Part shown: positions 1 to 19,450 of the stretch, piece by piece
Layout of the letters: every line of letters starts with the position of its first letter
Position numbering within the stretch: position 1 is the stretch's first letter
DNA from: Ptychodera flava
Lineage: Eukaryota; Hemichordata; Enteropneusta; Ptychoderidae
Reading direction: 5' to 3'
Assembly: GCF_041260155.1 (NCBI RefSeq)
Contig: NC_091944.1
Span: 23,857,332-23,921,331 of the forward strand
DNA: 64,000 bases
Made by a program: the position numbers and the translations under genes
Notes under the pieces: model-generated
The model's input: only the letters and a program-made list of their open reading frames with translations
Told to the model about the DNA's origin: nothing
Databases searched by the model: none

Positions 1-1533
1 CGGCGAAAGTATTTTCCTCAATCACGTCCTTTTCACTAAAGCATGCGTGTAGAGATCATACGACACTAACAGTACAATGCAACGCCCGTACGTTAGCCCA
101 AAGCATTGAAACACAGTGGCGTGACACACGACAATGAAGGATGGCGGACAAGATAGATTTGTCTCCGCGTTGCCACTGGTCCGAAAATAAATATTTGTGG
201 AATCTTTGGCCGTTATTTTGTTGGTTTCCATAACTAGCAGTGGTCTTTGGTATTGAGATATCGACTAGTTCAAGTAAATCATAAAGAGGGGTTAGTTTCG
301 TGAGTGACGGACAGACGTGGCAGAGCAGTGTACATCCGGAGTGTACAATCACACGATCAACATTACTGCTTATTCGAAAATCAACATTTTAGAGACTGGG
401 ACTAGTAATTTGTAGGTTTTTATAAAGAGTAGTTGTCTGTTTACAGTGATTAGTAGGCTAATTTTCTGACGGGCATCGATAGGAGCCGAAAGCGACCGTA
501 CGGGCAGTGAAATTATATTGATCAGCGCTACACCCTCTGTTTTTGCTTCAACAACTTGAGCTCAGACCAGTGTCGACTTTTTCTTATTCTATTCATATGC
601 AAATATGGTTGTCACTATATCCAGTGGCTGGGGAATAAAGTTTGTTATATTTTTATTAATAAAAATATCTGCAATCAAAACAGTCGCTCTCATAAATAAA
701 GCCAAATAAAATGTGTACGATAACGCTGTTGTAAGTTATTCTCAAAGTGAACAGTTTGCGCTTCAACCAGTGTGCTATGATAGCCCCATGCAAGTACACA
801 TACAATTGTCTGTTTCTGGCTAGATGACCTTGGGCGAAGAAATGTTTCATGTGTTATCAGGTTATCACAGACTTTGCTGCCTCTGAAGTATTTGTTTTTG
901 ATTGGCCCTTCCTTTTGATGGGTGTCAAGACATAACACGTGCCATCAGTTTAAACAAAGATATGCCTGATATAAATGCACATGGATGAGGGCCTCGTTTC
1001 GTCTCATTTTTAATTGCCCATTGGTATTTGATGCCTGTCAAAACTTAATCACGTGCTATCAGGATAAACAAATTGCGTGAATGTGTAAAGAGATAAACAA
1101 GGCTGGCCATGCAGTACAGTCACTATATGATTTGCTTGAGCGGTGATTTTGAACAGTCTGTCCCTAGACTGTTTCAGGAATAAGAAATGCATATGAAATC
1201 ATGTGCAACTGTACGTTTATTTGGATTATCTTCTGGGCTTTTGCACATTTAATTTACGTTCTTGCTTGAATCAATATCTACAACCTAAGGCGAGACTAAA
1301 TTAGTGGAAACTCAATGAGATTTTTTCAACGTTAATGAAGACTAAGCAAATGTTATAGTGTCCGTGCACTGACGGTTTATGTTACTCTACCCTACGTAAA
1401 ACAAATATGGTGCACTCGAGGCGTGAGACTGCACTTCCTTGCTCTCTCTCTCTCTCTCTCTCTCTCTCTCGAAAAAAAAAAAAACAAAACAAAACAAACA
1501 AAAAAACAAACAAACAAACAAACAAACAAAACA

Positions 1534-1564
<31 letters not shown>

Positions 1565-1621
1565 CAAAACTATGCTGAGGAAAACGCAGAAAAGATGGCG
1601 GAGATGCAAGTCGTAGGGACA
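1..1621. other. Left flank without recognisable gene
   Basis: This stretch lies outside the duplicated block. The open frames on both strands are short and show no domain I recognise. It ends in a low-complexity tract next to the left duplication boundary. I see no splice-flanked exon here, but the missing first exons of the channel gene could lie in it or further left. Confidence 0.5.
1441..1570. repeat. (TC)n followed by (AAAAC)n/(AAAC)n low-complexity tract
   Basis: A run of about fifteen CT dinucleotides is followed by a poly-A tract and then AAAAC and AAAC repeats. It sits about 50 bp left of the point where copy 1 and copy 2 begin to match, so it may mark or have promoted the duplication breakpoint. 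The K/N/Q-rich and F/L/V-rich frames over it are repeat artefacts. Confidence 0.9.
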
Positions 1622-2058
1622 TACGGGCACGCCTTGTCATAATGATCAATGGGAAATGGCCGTATACTATAGACATTGGAGGGGATTCTTGTTCAGTGGG
1701 ATTGGACGACATTACAGTCAGATGACTCTCTCTCCCACGCATGGTTCCTTTTATTTATTTAAAAAAATTAGTTTATGATAAGGTAGTACCGGTAGTTCCC
1801 TCTATGGAGGATGTTTTGGCCCTTACATAATATGTAGTATCGCAACTATCGACTGGAGACATGCGCGCATCGTAACAGTCGGACTAGCCGAATAAAAACG
1901 GCTCACACACTTGACAATTTTTCATTAGCTGTCGATTTTCTTCTTTGTCCCGGGGTATCCACTAAAACAGCAGATTGAACAAATATAAGCTTACTGAGCA
2001 CGGCATTCGGCCTCAGTGAACTAGTGTGTTGCACTTTGAATCCCAGTTGAATCCCAGA

Positions 2059-2446
2059 CCGGGGGGGGGGGTAACTCCATGACTAAGGGGTGGGGGGGGG
2101 GGGCTCCTCTCGAACATGGAAACCCAAACTGTTGTGATACAAGTTTTGAGCAAAAACCTACCCTTTCTGATACCATACAATATAATGATCTAGGGTACCA
2201 GGGGTACCAACAGTCCAACAGACAGATCGGAAATTTTGATGGTAGATCTGGGATGTAGATACATGGGTTATCAGTGTTGACAGCATGATTTTTAACAAAT
2301 GTCAGTTTGTGTTTAAAACCGGACCCTTTCTCATACCAACACCTCGTGAAAAGTATACCCTTTCTGATACCAAACAGTGCAAAAAAAGACCACTTTCGCG
2401 CGGACCCTCCTCGTATAGCCATCTATGGGAATTATCCCCCCCCCCG
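2059..2446. mobile_element. 388-bp non-autonomous element with 8-bp target duplication (hAT-like)
   Basis: The insertion is flanked by the direct repeat ATCCCAGA at 2,051-2,058 and 2,447-2,454. Copy 2 has the uninterrupted site with a single ATCCCAGA near 47,051, a clean filled/empty pair. The ends are imperfect inverted repeats: a G run followed by GTAACTCC on the left, and the reverse complement of a similar ATAATTCCC on the right. An internal motif (TACCCTTTCTGATACCA) occurs twice. An 8-bp duplication is typical of hAT elements (also Merlin and others), so the superfamily is inference. No transposase is encoded. Confidence 0.8.
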
Positions 2447-3081
2447 ATCCCAGATCTGGCACAGATTCGAAGGAAGCGGACACGTGATCACTGCATGCAC
2501 AACACCAATCTGCCTATACGGTACGTGGTGTAGATATTCTGGCTGCACTTTTCGATCAAATTTTAAATAATCCGGGGTCTTTGGAAACTTAAGTAACAAA
2601 ACAGCATCACTGGGAACTTCGAGCACCCTAACGCAATATAGCGGTTTTGCATGGGTAATATTGTTATACATGGTAGTCTTCCAAATTCTACGGACTTCTA
2701 CGTATCTGGGTTAGGCTTCGCGATACTGCGCACCTTCGGTTGCGTCATTTCCGTATTTGCGAGATCGCCCAACGAGCACTTCCGGTTTTAGGGGGGATTG
2801 CCGTGATTGGGTTTAACAGTGCTTATTTTATGGTTAACGATACGGTTTTCAGCAATAACGAATTTATTTCACGTATTATTTATACTTAAGGCCGCTTATG
2901 CAATGAAGATAGGTTGGTCATGTCATAGGCCCTTTAAACTGCATGAATTCTTCAGAAATAGACAAACAAACCAATTAATTAAATGAGTTATTAAAACATA
3001 TGAAATAAATCCCTAAGTAGGTCTAATAATACGGTGAATGGAGAAATTTAATAATTGCAAGTATGTTTTTCCTTAACACAG

Positions 3082-10063
<6,982 letters not shown>

Positions 10064-10157
10064 GTCTATTTTCTGTTTGGTACATAGTGCATGTGGTACC
10101 ATGTAATGTAGTTAATATGATGATTATGATGATTATCATTATTATAATTTCATTGAA

Positions 10158-10167
10158 AATAAATAAA
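10158..10167 (+). promoter_or_regulatory. Overlapping AATAAA poly-A signals for the channel gene
   Basis: Two AATAAA hexamers (10,158-10,163 and 10,162-10,167) lie about 95 bp after the TGA. Copy 2 keeps one at 51,589-51,594. Confidence 0.6.
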
Positions 10168-12237
10168 CAATTGTACGATTGATTAATCAAATAAACAAAA
10201 TATTTGTAGGATATTAGCTTAATGATAAAAAAGTACCCACCTTGATATTACTGTGAAATTAATGTATCCACCATCTGTTCATTGTATCAAGTGATTTGTT
10301 TGCTAATTTTTAATTATTGAAAAATTGAGTTTAGTTAGGAAAACCCAAATAATCAGTTGATGACTTTTGTGAAAAACTCTGTTTACTAGGGGCATAACCT
10401 AGTAGTCATGATATCTGTGACAGGATTTACTTATAATCGGCGAGATATGTCTTAATTTTCGATAGAAAAAGCTTTCCTGACAAAAAATGTAAGCGCTTTA
10501 TGCTTGATGATGACACCATGATACCAATCATATATTTTATAAATGCTTACTGCAGGGAAAATACTATTTATCGAATATCGGTTGTGAAAGTGTTTATTAT
10601 ATTTGTTCGATTTGTTTTTAGGATTTTGGATAAATGCGACGTTTGTGTGTTATAAATTAGAAAAGATGCTATGGTGACATGAAATTTTGGGTTAAACTTA
10701 TAATAGAACTCTGTTGAAGGCATGACCCAACAGTAATCCGTACCGCATATGTGTGGCATATTAAAACTTACCTCTAATGTCCAGAATATTCCTGTCAATG
10801 TAGGCTTGGTCTCGATCGTGACCAATCAAGGCCTTGCAAATTTTGAAAGAAATCCTTACTTGATATTATTATAAATAAGCAATTAAGAGACACATATCAA
10901 ACTTTGTGCTAGGGAATTTTTAGTTTCATCAGAAATAGATTTATACCTGCATTGAATTTGTAAAGACGTTATGGACGTATAGCATTGAGCTGTATTTGTA
11001 GCATTAGTTTTGGTGTGGCACTTTAATTTCAGTTCCTTTGAATACATCAGCATTGAGAAGTGACTATAAGAAGGCAACTTGAAACACTCTTGGTCTTGTG
11101 CAAACCCTTGATTTCTTATCTCCTCAAGTATATAATATTGTCAATACAATTCAGGTCATATTTCCTGAGACAAAGTAATTAAATATTGATTGAAAGTAAT
11201 TAAATATTGATTTTTGATGAAGCTTCAAAAATCCTGAATAAGAAAGAATTATAAATATGAAGGCAATTTTTCATAATTTTTTATATATTTGTACCAAGAT
11301 TGGGAGGATGAAATGTTTCACACACCTAGTAGTGTTCCAGCTGTTGCATTTAACGAAATTCATCAATCAATTATATCGTAGAGCTTTAACAGAAAGTACC
11401 AATTCTACTATCATACGGGCACTAAAATATTTTTCACTGCGACTTTTTTTTGCGACGTTTAATTGTCAATTTGAAAGTTGTGATCGTGTTTGGCAAGGCC
11501 GCACGCTGCGCAAGTCTGTCCTGGTTATAAACATTGTTCTTCTATAGTTATTTTTAGTGTCGTACAAACTCAATTTCGTTATCGAAATTCAGATGTGCCC
11601 GCTGTCAGCTACGATTGTACTATGTGGCCAGTGGTATTTCTTCTCAAGTGACAAGAAAAGGTTGCTTTGAAACCATAGAGGTTTTATTCTATGTGTCGCT
11701 CTTTTTAAGAGAAGACATAAATACATAAATGCCTTTGTACATTTCCAATCCCATTTACTGAACTTTAAACAACAAAGAAGAGCTATGAACAATGTCTGTA
11801 AAGTTGATTTATCCCTTTCATAAATATTATAAACAATGGAAATCGGCTAAACCTTTATAATGTAACGTTTACCGGATTATCATTGATGAAAACAGTATTT
11901 CAAGGATACGACAACACCAGGCAACGTCCTTAATCGATAAGATATCAGCATTGTTGCCACGTGTACTTTATATAAAATTTGCGTTTGCCATTTACAGCAT
12001 TTTGAATCACCTAGCATAGTATTTCACAAGTCTTATTTCGTTTATACCCATAATACATTTGTATAGTGCACACTATTCTCAGCCATTACATCTAAGTGTG
12101 GATAGAAATATATTTTTTTCAGAATTAAAGGGTAGTTTCAGTTCCAAAACATTTTGTTGATGTAAAAGTAAAGTAAAATAACGATTTTGTGGACTCCGAC
12201 TGAGATATCAACCCTTATTGAGTGGTAAACATATATC
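10168..12237. other. Intergenic, duplicated, no gene recognised
   Basis: It matches 51,595-53,645 of copy 2 with many small indels. The short open frames are not shared as frames between the copies. No splice-bounded exon with a known motif was seen. Confidence 0.55.
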
Positions 12238-12241
12238 TTAA

Positions 12242-13160
12242 AGAGGCACTCCCACTTGGTAACATTTTTAAAACACATTTTTGTAATGCCAACGGTCGAT
12301 ATTTGACATGGCGACTCCGCGCAGATCGCGAGATATCGATAAAATCATGTCCTCAAAAAAGTTAAAGTTTGAATTCCGGTGGCCCACCTGAATTCAGCTT
12401 CCGAACATAGAACGTTCGACACTGGGACCATTGTCAACTAAGCTATGGAGTACGAGTCTACGCTGACGCTGCTGTACGCCACAGCAGTGCCACTCGCGTC
12501 GGTGAGCGGTCATGTCCCATGGGAGAAAGCCGAGTCCTACTGACTCGACAAAAAACCCCCGAAAAACAAAGTTTGCTGATTCCACCAGAATTCGCATAGG
12601 TGACTAGCACAGATAGGTGCGGTTGATACATAGTATGCATAGTGGCCGCCGCGTGGTATGCGCGCATACCACACGCGGCGGCCGCTATGTATCGAACCAC
12701 GCGTAACTGTGTGGCAGACGACAAAATGTAGTCATCAGAGGCAACTAATATTTTACACGTAAAAACTGATATCTATGTGGTATTGTTTAGAAATGTTATA
12801 CAACTGATTGAGAATAATGAAAACGACAAAAATTAAGGAGAAGTTTTTAAAAAGAATTACCAGAGGTAAAGGCATTGATAATGATGTATATAAAGTCATC
12901 ACAGTATGAGGTAAATTAATTGCGTCATTCGAACGTTTTTGGACTCCTTAGAATATCGTCAATCAGCACAACAACACACTTTCGGGGGATTTCGGGTCAT
13001 AACCAGAAACGATCGTAAAACTTCGGGATGTGAAAAATACGCTCGGGAAATGACATGGTTTTATCGACATCTCGCGATCCGCGCGGAGTCGCCACGTCAA
13101 ATATCGACCGTTGGCATTAAAAAATGTGTTTTAAAAATGTTACCAAGTGGGAGTGCCTCT
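12242..13160. mobile_element. 919-bp TTAA-flanked non-autonomous element, copy B (inverted relative to copy A)
   Basis: TTAA occurs at 12,238-12,241 and 13,161-13,164. Copy 2 has the empty site (ATATATTAATATCTG near 53,650). The termini are the same AGAGGCACTCCCACTTGG inverted repeats and the centre has the same NotI-like palindrome as the element at 7,556, but in reverse orientation: the CATTTCCCGAGCG subterminal motif is on the opposite side. The two copies bracket the channel TM exons. Confidence 0.88.
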
Positions 13161-13164
13161 TTAA

Positions 13165-15034
13165 TGTCTGATACCAATTGTTATTCAAAATTAATATATT
13201 CACCGGCCGTAAAGCCTTGAATCGCATCGTAAAAAATAGCCTTATACATAGTCAAGTCATGTCACTGACTTAAGATCTGTTGATCATACTTTAACACATC
13301 ACATGATTGCGTTTTGAAGTTTAAGTTTAGTTTATCGAAGCTAGTTGAGTGACAAGTAGTATACGCGTAAAGCAAGTTTCAGACAGAAAGGTAGCTGAAA
13401 ATCTCGTCATTTTGATCGACCATATTCAAAATCACTCAATATCCCTCTTAATCTTTCTGATGGGAATCAAGCTAAACATGTTGATCTCAGTGCGGACGCA
13501 GATACCCGAGACACGCAAAATCGATTTTCTCTTCGGGTATGGAACGTGAAATTTTAAAAAACTTCAAGTAAATCTTGCGCTGCATACTATGAAAACATGT
13601 ACATTTAGCCTCTAGGTAATCACGAATCGAACTCATATTACAAATAACCAAGCGAAATGAAAGATAGATAGTTACATTTGCAAAATCGCATGTCAGTAGA
13701 GTCGTATTTGTGTACCTTGCAGTCTCTTGAATTTTGACACAAAATATGACTCAATCACTCCTGATTTTTCAGTTGTACTCTTTATATTTTTCATCTCAAA
13801 GTTTGAATTTTTCATTGTCCTTTCACTTGGACGCCAAACCTAAATGCTGTGTCCTTATTTTTGGCGATAAGACCGTGAGACAGAAATGTTAACTTAAAAT
13901 AGCACAGGCGAGTGCAGGTTAAATTGTCGCAAAATCTATCAGGTAGTCCCTGAAACAACAGCTAAAGCGCAGGCGTGAAGGTTGCCCTCTAGCGACGATT
14001 TACATTATAGCGTACGGTTTCTCTAAGAATCTTCATTGAGCCAGAAAGGGGAAAAAACACAAGAATCACAGCTTCAAAGCTATGCCTGACTTATTTTTTT
14101 TTAACAAATTGATAATTGTCTTTTCTGAAAGTACAGATTTAATTAATGAAGAGGTTTTGCAATTTCCCTGACTAAGAACATATTTTGTTTTAAATCTTGA
14201 ATTCATAACACTGCAGGAAAAACTAGATTTTGATAATCATTAATGCCTTTCATGGCAATAAATCATTGTTGTAATGGCATAACAAGAAGAAATTAACATT
14301 TCCGTCTTGTCAAGCATCACGCTCACTGGCCGCCAGTGCATGTAGTGTTGATCTGAAAAAATACATTCACATCACTTATTAAATTACATGCATATTAAAA
14401 ACTAGCAAATTTAACATAAACATATGTTTTAAAATTACTGGTCAATAACTATTCATCAAGTCCTCAGTCAATTGTTAGGTAACTTAACAAATATGTGAAA
14501 TTTTCATCATGAATGGTACTCTTTGAAAAGTGTCGGAAATCGCACCGTAAAAATGCAAAGAAGATCGTTATTCACGATGGACTACAGCAGGTATGAATTC
14601 AGAGATGTATTAGAAGCCATCGATGCTGATTTATTAAGTAAACTGTGGCTTTTTTGGGAGAGAAATTTATATCCGATTTTGTCGATACGTGCGTATAGCG
14701 ACTACAACATTTCCCAACTTCCAATATCTCAAATTGTAATGCATACGGAGCGGCTATCGCCATGTGTCGAACCACATGCGACTGTGACTCGAGGCTAACT
14801 TGTGTGTTATTGTTGTAGAAAAACTGTTATAACTATTCCCTTGTTTTTGATAGATTTTGCGACAATTTAAGCAAATACGACGTCTCCTGTTCTCGCTAAC
14901 AGAACACGTTCAGTATAGGAAACACCAAACGTTGTACCGACCCGTACACACTGTACCGAGAAAAAAACCTATCATTAGCGTAGTGCGCAGTTTCTTAGCC
15001 GGGAAATATGGCAATTAAATGGCAACATAAAAAT
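13165..15034. other. Intergenic, duplicated, no gene recognised
   Basis: It matches 53,655-55,514. Two frames look coherent in one copy only: a 91-codon frame at 14,523-14,798 is broken in copy 2 by an indel near 55,135, and a frame at copy 2 55,246-55,461 is broken by stops in copy 1. This argues against coding function for both. Confidence 0.5.
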
Positions 15035-15111
15035 TATCAAGCAGTCAATGCACGGATGAGCTTTCAATGGGAGCGCAGCAACACTGACGATGTTGACCAT
15101 AACCCAGTGAA

Positions 15112-15240
<129 letters not shown>

Positions 15241-17430
15241 CATACATAGCTGGGGGAGGTGAAAATATTTACATGTCTGTTCATATTGTTCTGATACATA
15301 GGGAATGTTTGTTTAAAACTGAGAAATTTAATACATTTCAACTGAACAGTTTCAAGTCTTTCGACGAGATATTTTTGGTTCGGAGACCAAACAGTGGAAG
15401 CATATTCAAGATTGGTTCGAACTAAGGAAATGTACAAAATCCGCAAAGCCTGTATATTGGTGAAAGATTTACAGGTGCGCTTAAGAAAACCTAGCATTTT
15501 GTAAGATTTACTGATAATGGAGTTAATATGAGTTTTAAAGTTTAAATCGGATGTCAGGGTTATACCTAAATCTTTAACTGAAGACACCCGTTGTAGCATA
15601 GAGCCGTTCAGTGAAAAATCAGCGACTATTTTGAACACGATTGGAACTAAATTGGGATAATTGGATTGGTAGAATTTCTCAAGAATTTTAGAAATTTCTC
15701 TAATTTTACACCATATTTGCTCACCATCTTTAAAATTTTATATAAAATTTACGATGCTGTTGAAATCTTATTAGTAAGAATCAGTTCATGATAGTATTTA
15801 ATGCAATATTATTCAAAACATATGAACAATATTCACATTTGAATGAAAATATGAGAGTCTGTCTGTAGTTTCTTCATTTCTGAAACACTAGTAATAATCT
15901 CAGTTTGACATTTTTCCTCGACCAAAATGAAGCTTTTCGATTGATTTACAGTTAAGTCAGTCAGGGTCTTTTAAAATGTGCCCTGACTCAATTTAATGTT
16001 TATGAAGCCTTAAATTCATGATAAAGTCAGGGGCATTTCAAAGATGCCCTGACTCAAAATTCGTCAATTAGAGAAATTTTAAGCATTTTGTCTCGTTTCT
16101 TTAGTACATTTACACAAAAATGGACTTATTTTCATAAAAATGAATCCGATGAAAGAGGTATGCAATAATTGTTGTGTTTTCGTTGTTTTGTCCGATGAGA
16201 ACAATATTTCAAAATTTACACTATTCTATCATTTTGTAAAATTTCAGCTGTAAAAAATTCGATTTCGTTACATTTTCCTAATAATTACTCTCATCCAATT
16301 TTCCCAAATTAGTTCCAATTGTGTTTTTGTTTATTTTGTTGGTGAATGATATAATACAGCATTTAGAAACATTAAGATTCAGTTTCCATTTTGCACACCA
16401 CTTCGATATATTGTTCAAATCTTGCTGAAGAAATATACAGTCATCAGCTGAGTCCAGACATTTGAACAATTTTGTATCGTCTGCATAAATAGACAAGGTT
16501 GAATGGACACAACGTTCACATAAAGAATAAAAAGAAGAGGGCCAATTAAAGAGCCCTGGGGAACACCAGAAAGAACTGGCTTCCAGGAAGACTGTTTACC
16601 GTTTAAAACTACTCTTTGAGATCTACCTGAGAGATAGGATTTCAGCCACATTAGCAACGAACCTGAAAATCCATAATATTTCATTTTATGAGTTAAAAGT
16701 TCGTGAGACACAGAGTCAAAGGCCTTACTGAGATCCAGATAAATGGAATCGACTTGTTGCTTAGAGTCAAAAGCTTTGGACAAATGGTCAACATATGAAA
16801 TGAGGTTAGAAACGGTGTCTCTGTTCTTAATGAAACCGTGTTGCTCAGAGATGAGAGTACTCTTGACATGCTCAAAAAGTTTTGCATATACAGATTTTTC
16901 AAAAATCTTTCTTATTAGTGACAGCAGGGATATCGGTCGATAGTTCGTAACATCATGACAATCTCCTTTTTTAAATACTAGCATGACATTGGCTGTTTTA
17001 AAATGAGATGGAAAAACACCAGATGATAAAGATATGTTAAAAATCATGGACAGTGGTATAGCAAGTTCTTCGGCACAATTTCGTAAAAAGATGCCGGAAA
17101 TGTTATCCGGCCAACAGGCTTTGTGTATATCAATATCTTTAAGGTGGTTTTGTACTGTGTCAACCGTAACAGACAGGTTAGACAGTGCGTCTTGTGTTAA
17201 ATAGTTCAGTGCCGGAGGGTTTTCGGATTCTGGCGTTGTAAAGACGCTGTAAAAGAATTCGTTGAACATTTCTAGTATTTCAATCTGATCACTTGTTTCT
17301 TTGTCACAATATTTCATGTGATTTGGGATAGATTTTGAAGAACGCTTCGTTTTGACAAAACTCCAGAAGATGTTTGGGTTAGTTACAGAAGTGGATTCTA
17401 CGTTCTGGATATATTCAGCATATTTAGGAA
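15241..17430 (-). pseudogene. CR1/L2-like LINE reverse transcriptase, decayed
   Basis: Reading leftwards: a region before the RT (IFWSFVKTK, at about 17,360), then RT motifs VMLVFKKGD, NYRPISLLS, the QHGF/DTVSNL segment, YLDLSKAFDSVSHELL and SGVPQGSLIGPLLFILYVN. A frameshift follows near 16,500; the catalytic YADDTKLF box continues in another frame. The thumb and C-terminal part ([34 protein letters not shown]) lie at 15,241-15,632, after a 692-bp insertion. The element cannot encode an active protein. It was inserted after the duplication or lost from copy 2. Confidence 0.9.
15634..16325. mobile_element. 692-bp inverted-repeat element nested in the LINE
   Basis: The ends are AACACGATTGGAACTAA and its near-perfect complement TTAGTTCCAATTGTGTT. 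It interrupts the LINE RT frame. On the LINE strand the flanks repeat CAAA, and removing the element plus one CAAA restores an uninterrupted reading frame across the join. It is the same family as the 213-bp copy at 21,444-21,656. No coding capacity. Superfamily unknown. Confidence 0.8.
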
Positions 17431-18500
17431 TGAGTTAGGAGTTAGGAGTTAGAGTTGGAGTTGGGGATGGGGGCTTGGAAACTTAGGGGGAAATGATTGA
17501 AAAGAAGGGTCCAAATTTTTTACTATTTTCAATCCTTTACCTCATTTTGCAGTATCCTATCCACTCTATATCCTATCCATGTCTTCTTCAGCCAGCCTTA
17601 TACCTATGTGGAAGCAACGGTTGATTAATGACAAGGGAGAGAAGTGTTATTTAATTATTAAGTTACGTTTTTTTACACATTAACTATTACCGCTACCGGG
17701 GGTCGAGTCGAACCCAGCGCCTGCAGCATGTGAAGCATGACCTATAACCTGTACTCCACGAGAACAAGTTGCGAGAAAGGGATGCAATGTTTCATATAAA
17801 CGTTAGGATGATAATGCTAAGCAGGAACTGATGATTTTATAATGTTCACTTGTAATGATTTGAAAGTCTTTTACGCATTTTCCTTCTTTTATTGAATTTA
17901 TGCCTCTGCATTGATTCTTTATTGCCTGTCTTTATTTTTTCTCTGCATTGTCGTGTTTGTTTTGCAGATTTGTTATTTTTTGAATATTTTTCATATTATT
18001 TGTTGTATTTGCACAGTTAAAGTATAAAATTGTCACTTGTTTAGGATGTTTTATATGTTGAAAACTTTGTGTTTGACATTTATTATTGAATTTGTCATTT
18101 GCTGCCTTTTTTACAATACGAAAGGTGTGTGTTCCGTTTTTGACAGGATACTTTTTTTTATAAAAGTGGTTCGTCACTCAACATGTATGTAATGCGATAT
18201 TTCATTGCTATTGTAGATGAAAAGGTGAACAACAATTCGTTGGATATGCCGCGAAAATTACATTATAAAAATTCCGCCGATCGACGAAGTGAATTAAGTA
18301 CAGAAGCAAACAAAATTCGCCGCAATATAATGATTTAGGGTGCATATATTGTCACTAGCACGAACTTGGTCTGGTTTGTGCATTCCCAGTGTCACACATC
18401 AGCGGCAGCAGTGGCCTCCTGAGTTGTCAATGTAGGCGTGATATTAGTTTTTAGACCGTCTCAAAACATTTGGCATAATATGGTGTTATGTGCAGAGTTG
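17431..18500. other. Spacer inside the broken LINE, no gene recognised
   Basis: It begins with a short GGAGTTA repeat (17,440-17,465) where the LINE similarity stops. The rest is AT-rich. It may be part of the Merlin-like element whose transposase lies just to the right. No terminal inverted repeats were identified. Confidence 0.4.
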
Positions 18501-18504
18501 CAAT

Positions 18505-19150
18505 TAATCGATGAAGGGGACTGTAAACTTGAAGGACAGAGAATTGAAATATGTTGAACAAGCACGCCTTAGCTTTATCGCCGAAACGCCTCCGCCACAT
18601 GAACTCATAAAGTCAAAGATAAGTTGGAAATAAGTCTGAAGGTGTGAAGCCAATCCAATTTCGCATGGCATGCATCCACATGCCTTCAAAGGTGTTGGTG
18701 TGGGCGAAGGTTTGAGGATCCACAAAATGAAGACAATGATTAGCGGTGAAATGAGAGAACTGAGGAGACTTGGACAACGAAGAGTAAGCCCCCTACCATT
18801 CATCGGAATAATATTGGAACCTTTAGGAACAAATCGATAAAGCATTGGCATTACGTACGCCGGTCAATAGTAATTAAAAAGGAAGCACAAATATCGCGAC
18901 CAATGACTCCAATCACCAAATGTCTGTCACTGTGTCGACTCAAGCTGTATTTGGACTTCCGGAACTTGAATTCAATATAGATTTTTTTTGGTTTACATCA
19001 TACTATTCATAAATTTCCATAATACAGCCTGGCTGAAAATCTATTGGAAGGCATATCGCGAAGATAAAGGAAACAAATTTGTGGACAAAAAATTAAACCA
19101 ATCAATAACAGAGTTTGAACTAATGTACAGGTGTGATTTTCGGTCTGTAG
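18505..19150 (-). pseudogene. Merlin/ISXO2-like (IS1595-type) DDE transposase relic
   Basis: Pieced over several frames on the minus strand: VIDWFNF, then IEFKFRKSKYSL (the ID-ESKFG-RKY start of the catalytic core), DRHLVIGVIGR, YSDEW-GAYSSLS, NHCLHFVDPQTFAHTNTFEG, MWMHA, and LYEFMWRRRF at the C-terminus. HFVDP-T-AHTNT-EG-W and EFMWRRRF are hallmarks of the DDE_Tnp_IS1595 family, whose eukaryotic members are Merlin transposons. Stops (for example after DRRT and TYL) and frameshifts show it is dead. It lies between the 5' and 3' parts of the LINE, so it probably inserted into it. Ends and target duplication were not found. Confidence 0.72.
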
Positions 19151-19450
19151 AAGAAGTAATGCAAATGAAAACATAAAAAGATTTTTTGGCCGTCAAATTG
19201 ATTATTATTTGCATTTGAATGAACTCTGAATTCTGTTATGTAACTGTGTGCCGTCTTTGGCAACGGCTATATTGAAAAGGGGTCAATATGGCCATTGCCG
19301 TCGGGGTCAGTTTGTAGATGACAACAAATTTGATGAATAAAACGTGAGAGGGGACATATTGTACCCGGAATGAGACGGAATTATTGCCGCGATCACATGA
19401 ACTAACTAACCCTAACCCTAAAAACTCTGTGATGGTCTTCATTTGCTTGA

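Noticed and set aside
1382..1742. Long open frames over the TC/AAAAC tract
   Set aside because: Composition follows the simple repeats on both strands; no domain.
13349..13549. Frame with KVAENLVILIDHIQNHS, faintly like the pre-TM4 helix of acetylcholine receptors
   Set aside because: Similarity is a few residues only, no TM4 follows, and the copy 2 frame differs by an indel.
14523..14798. 91-codon frame in duplicated intergenic DNA
   Set aside because: Copy 2 has a frame-breaking indel and stops at the same place, and no family is recognised.
19406..19421. CTAACCCTAACCCTAA, telomere-like
   Set aside because: Only two units, too short to call an interstitial telomere.
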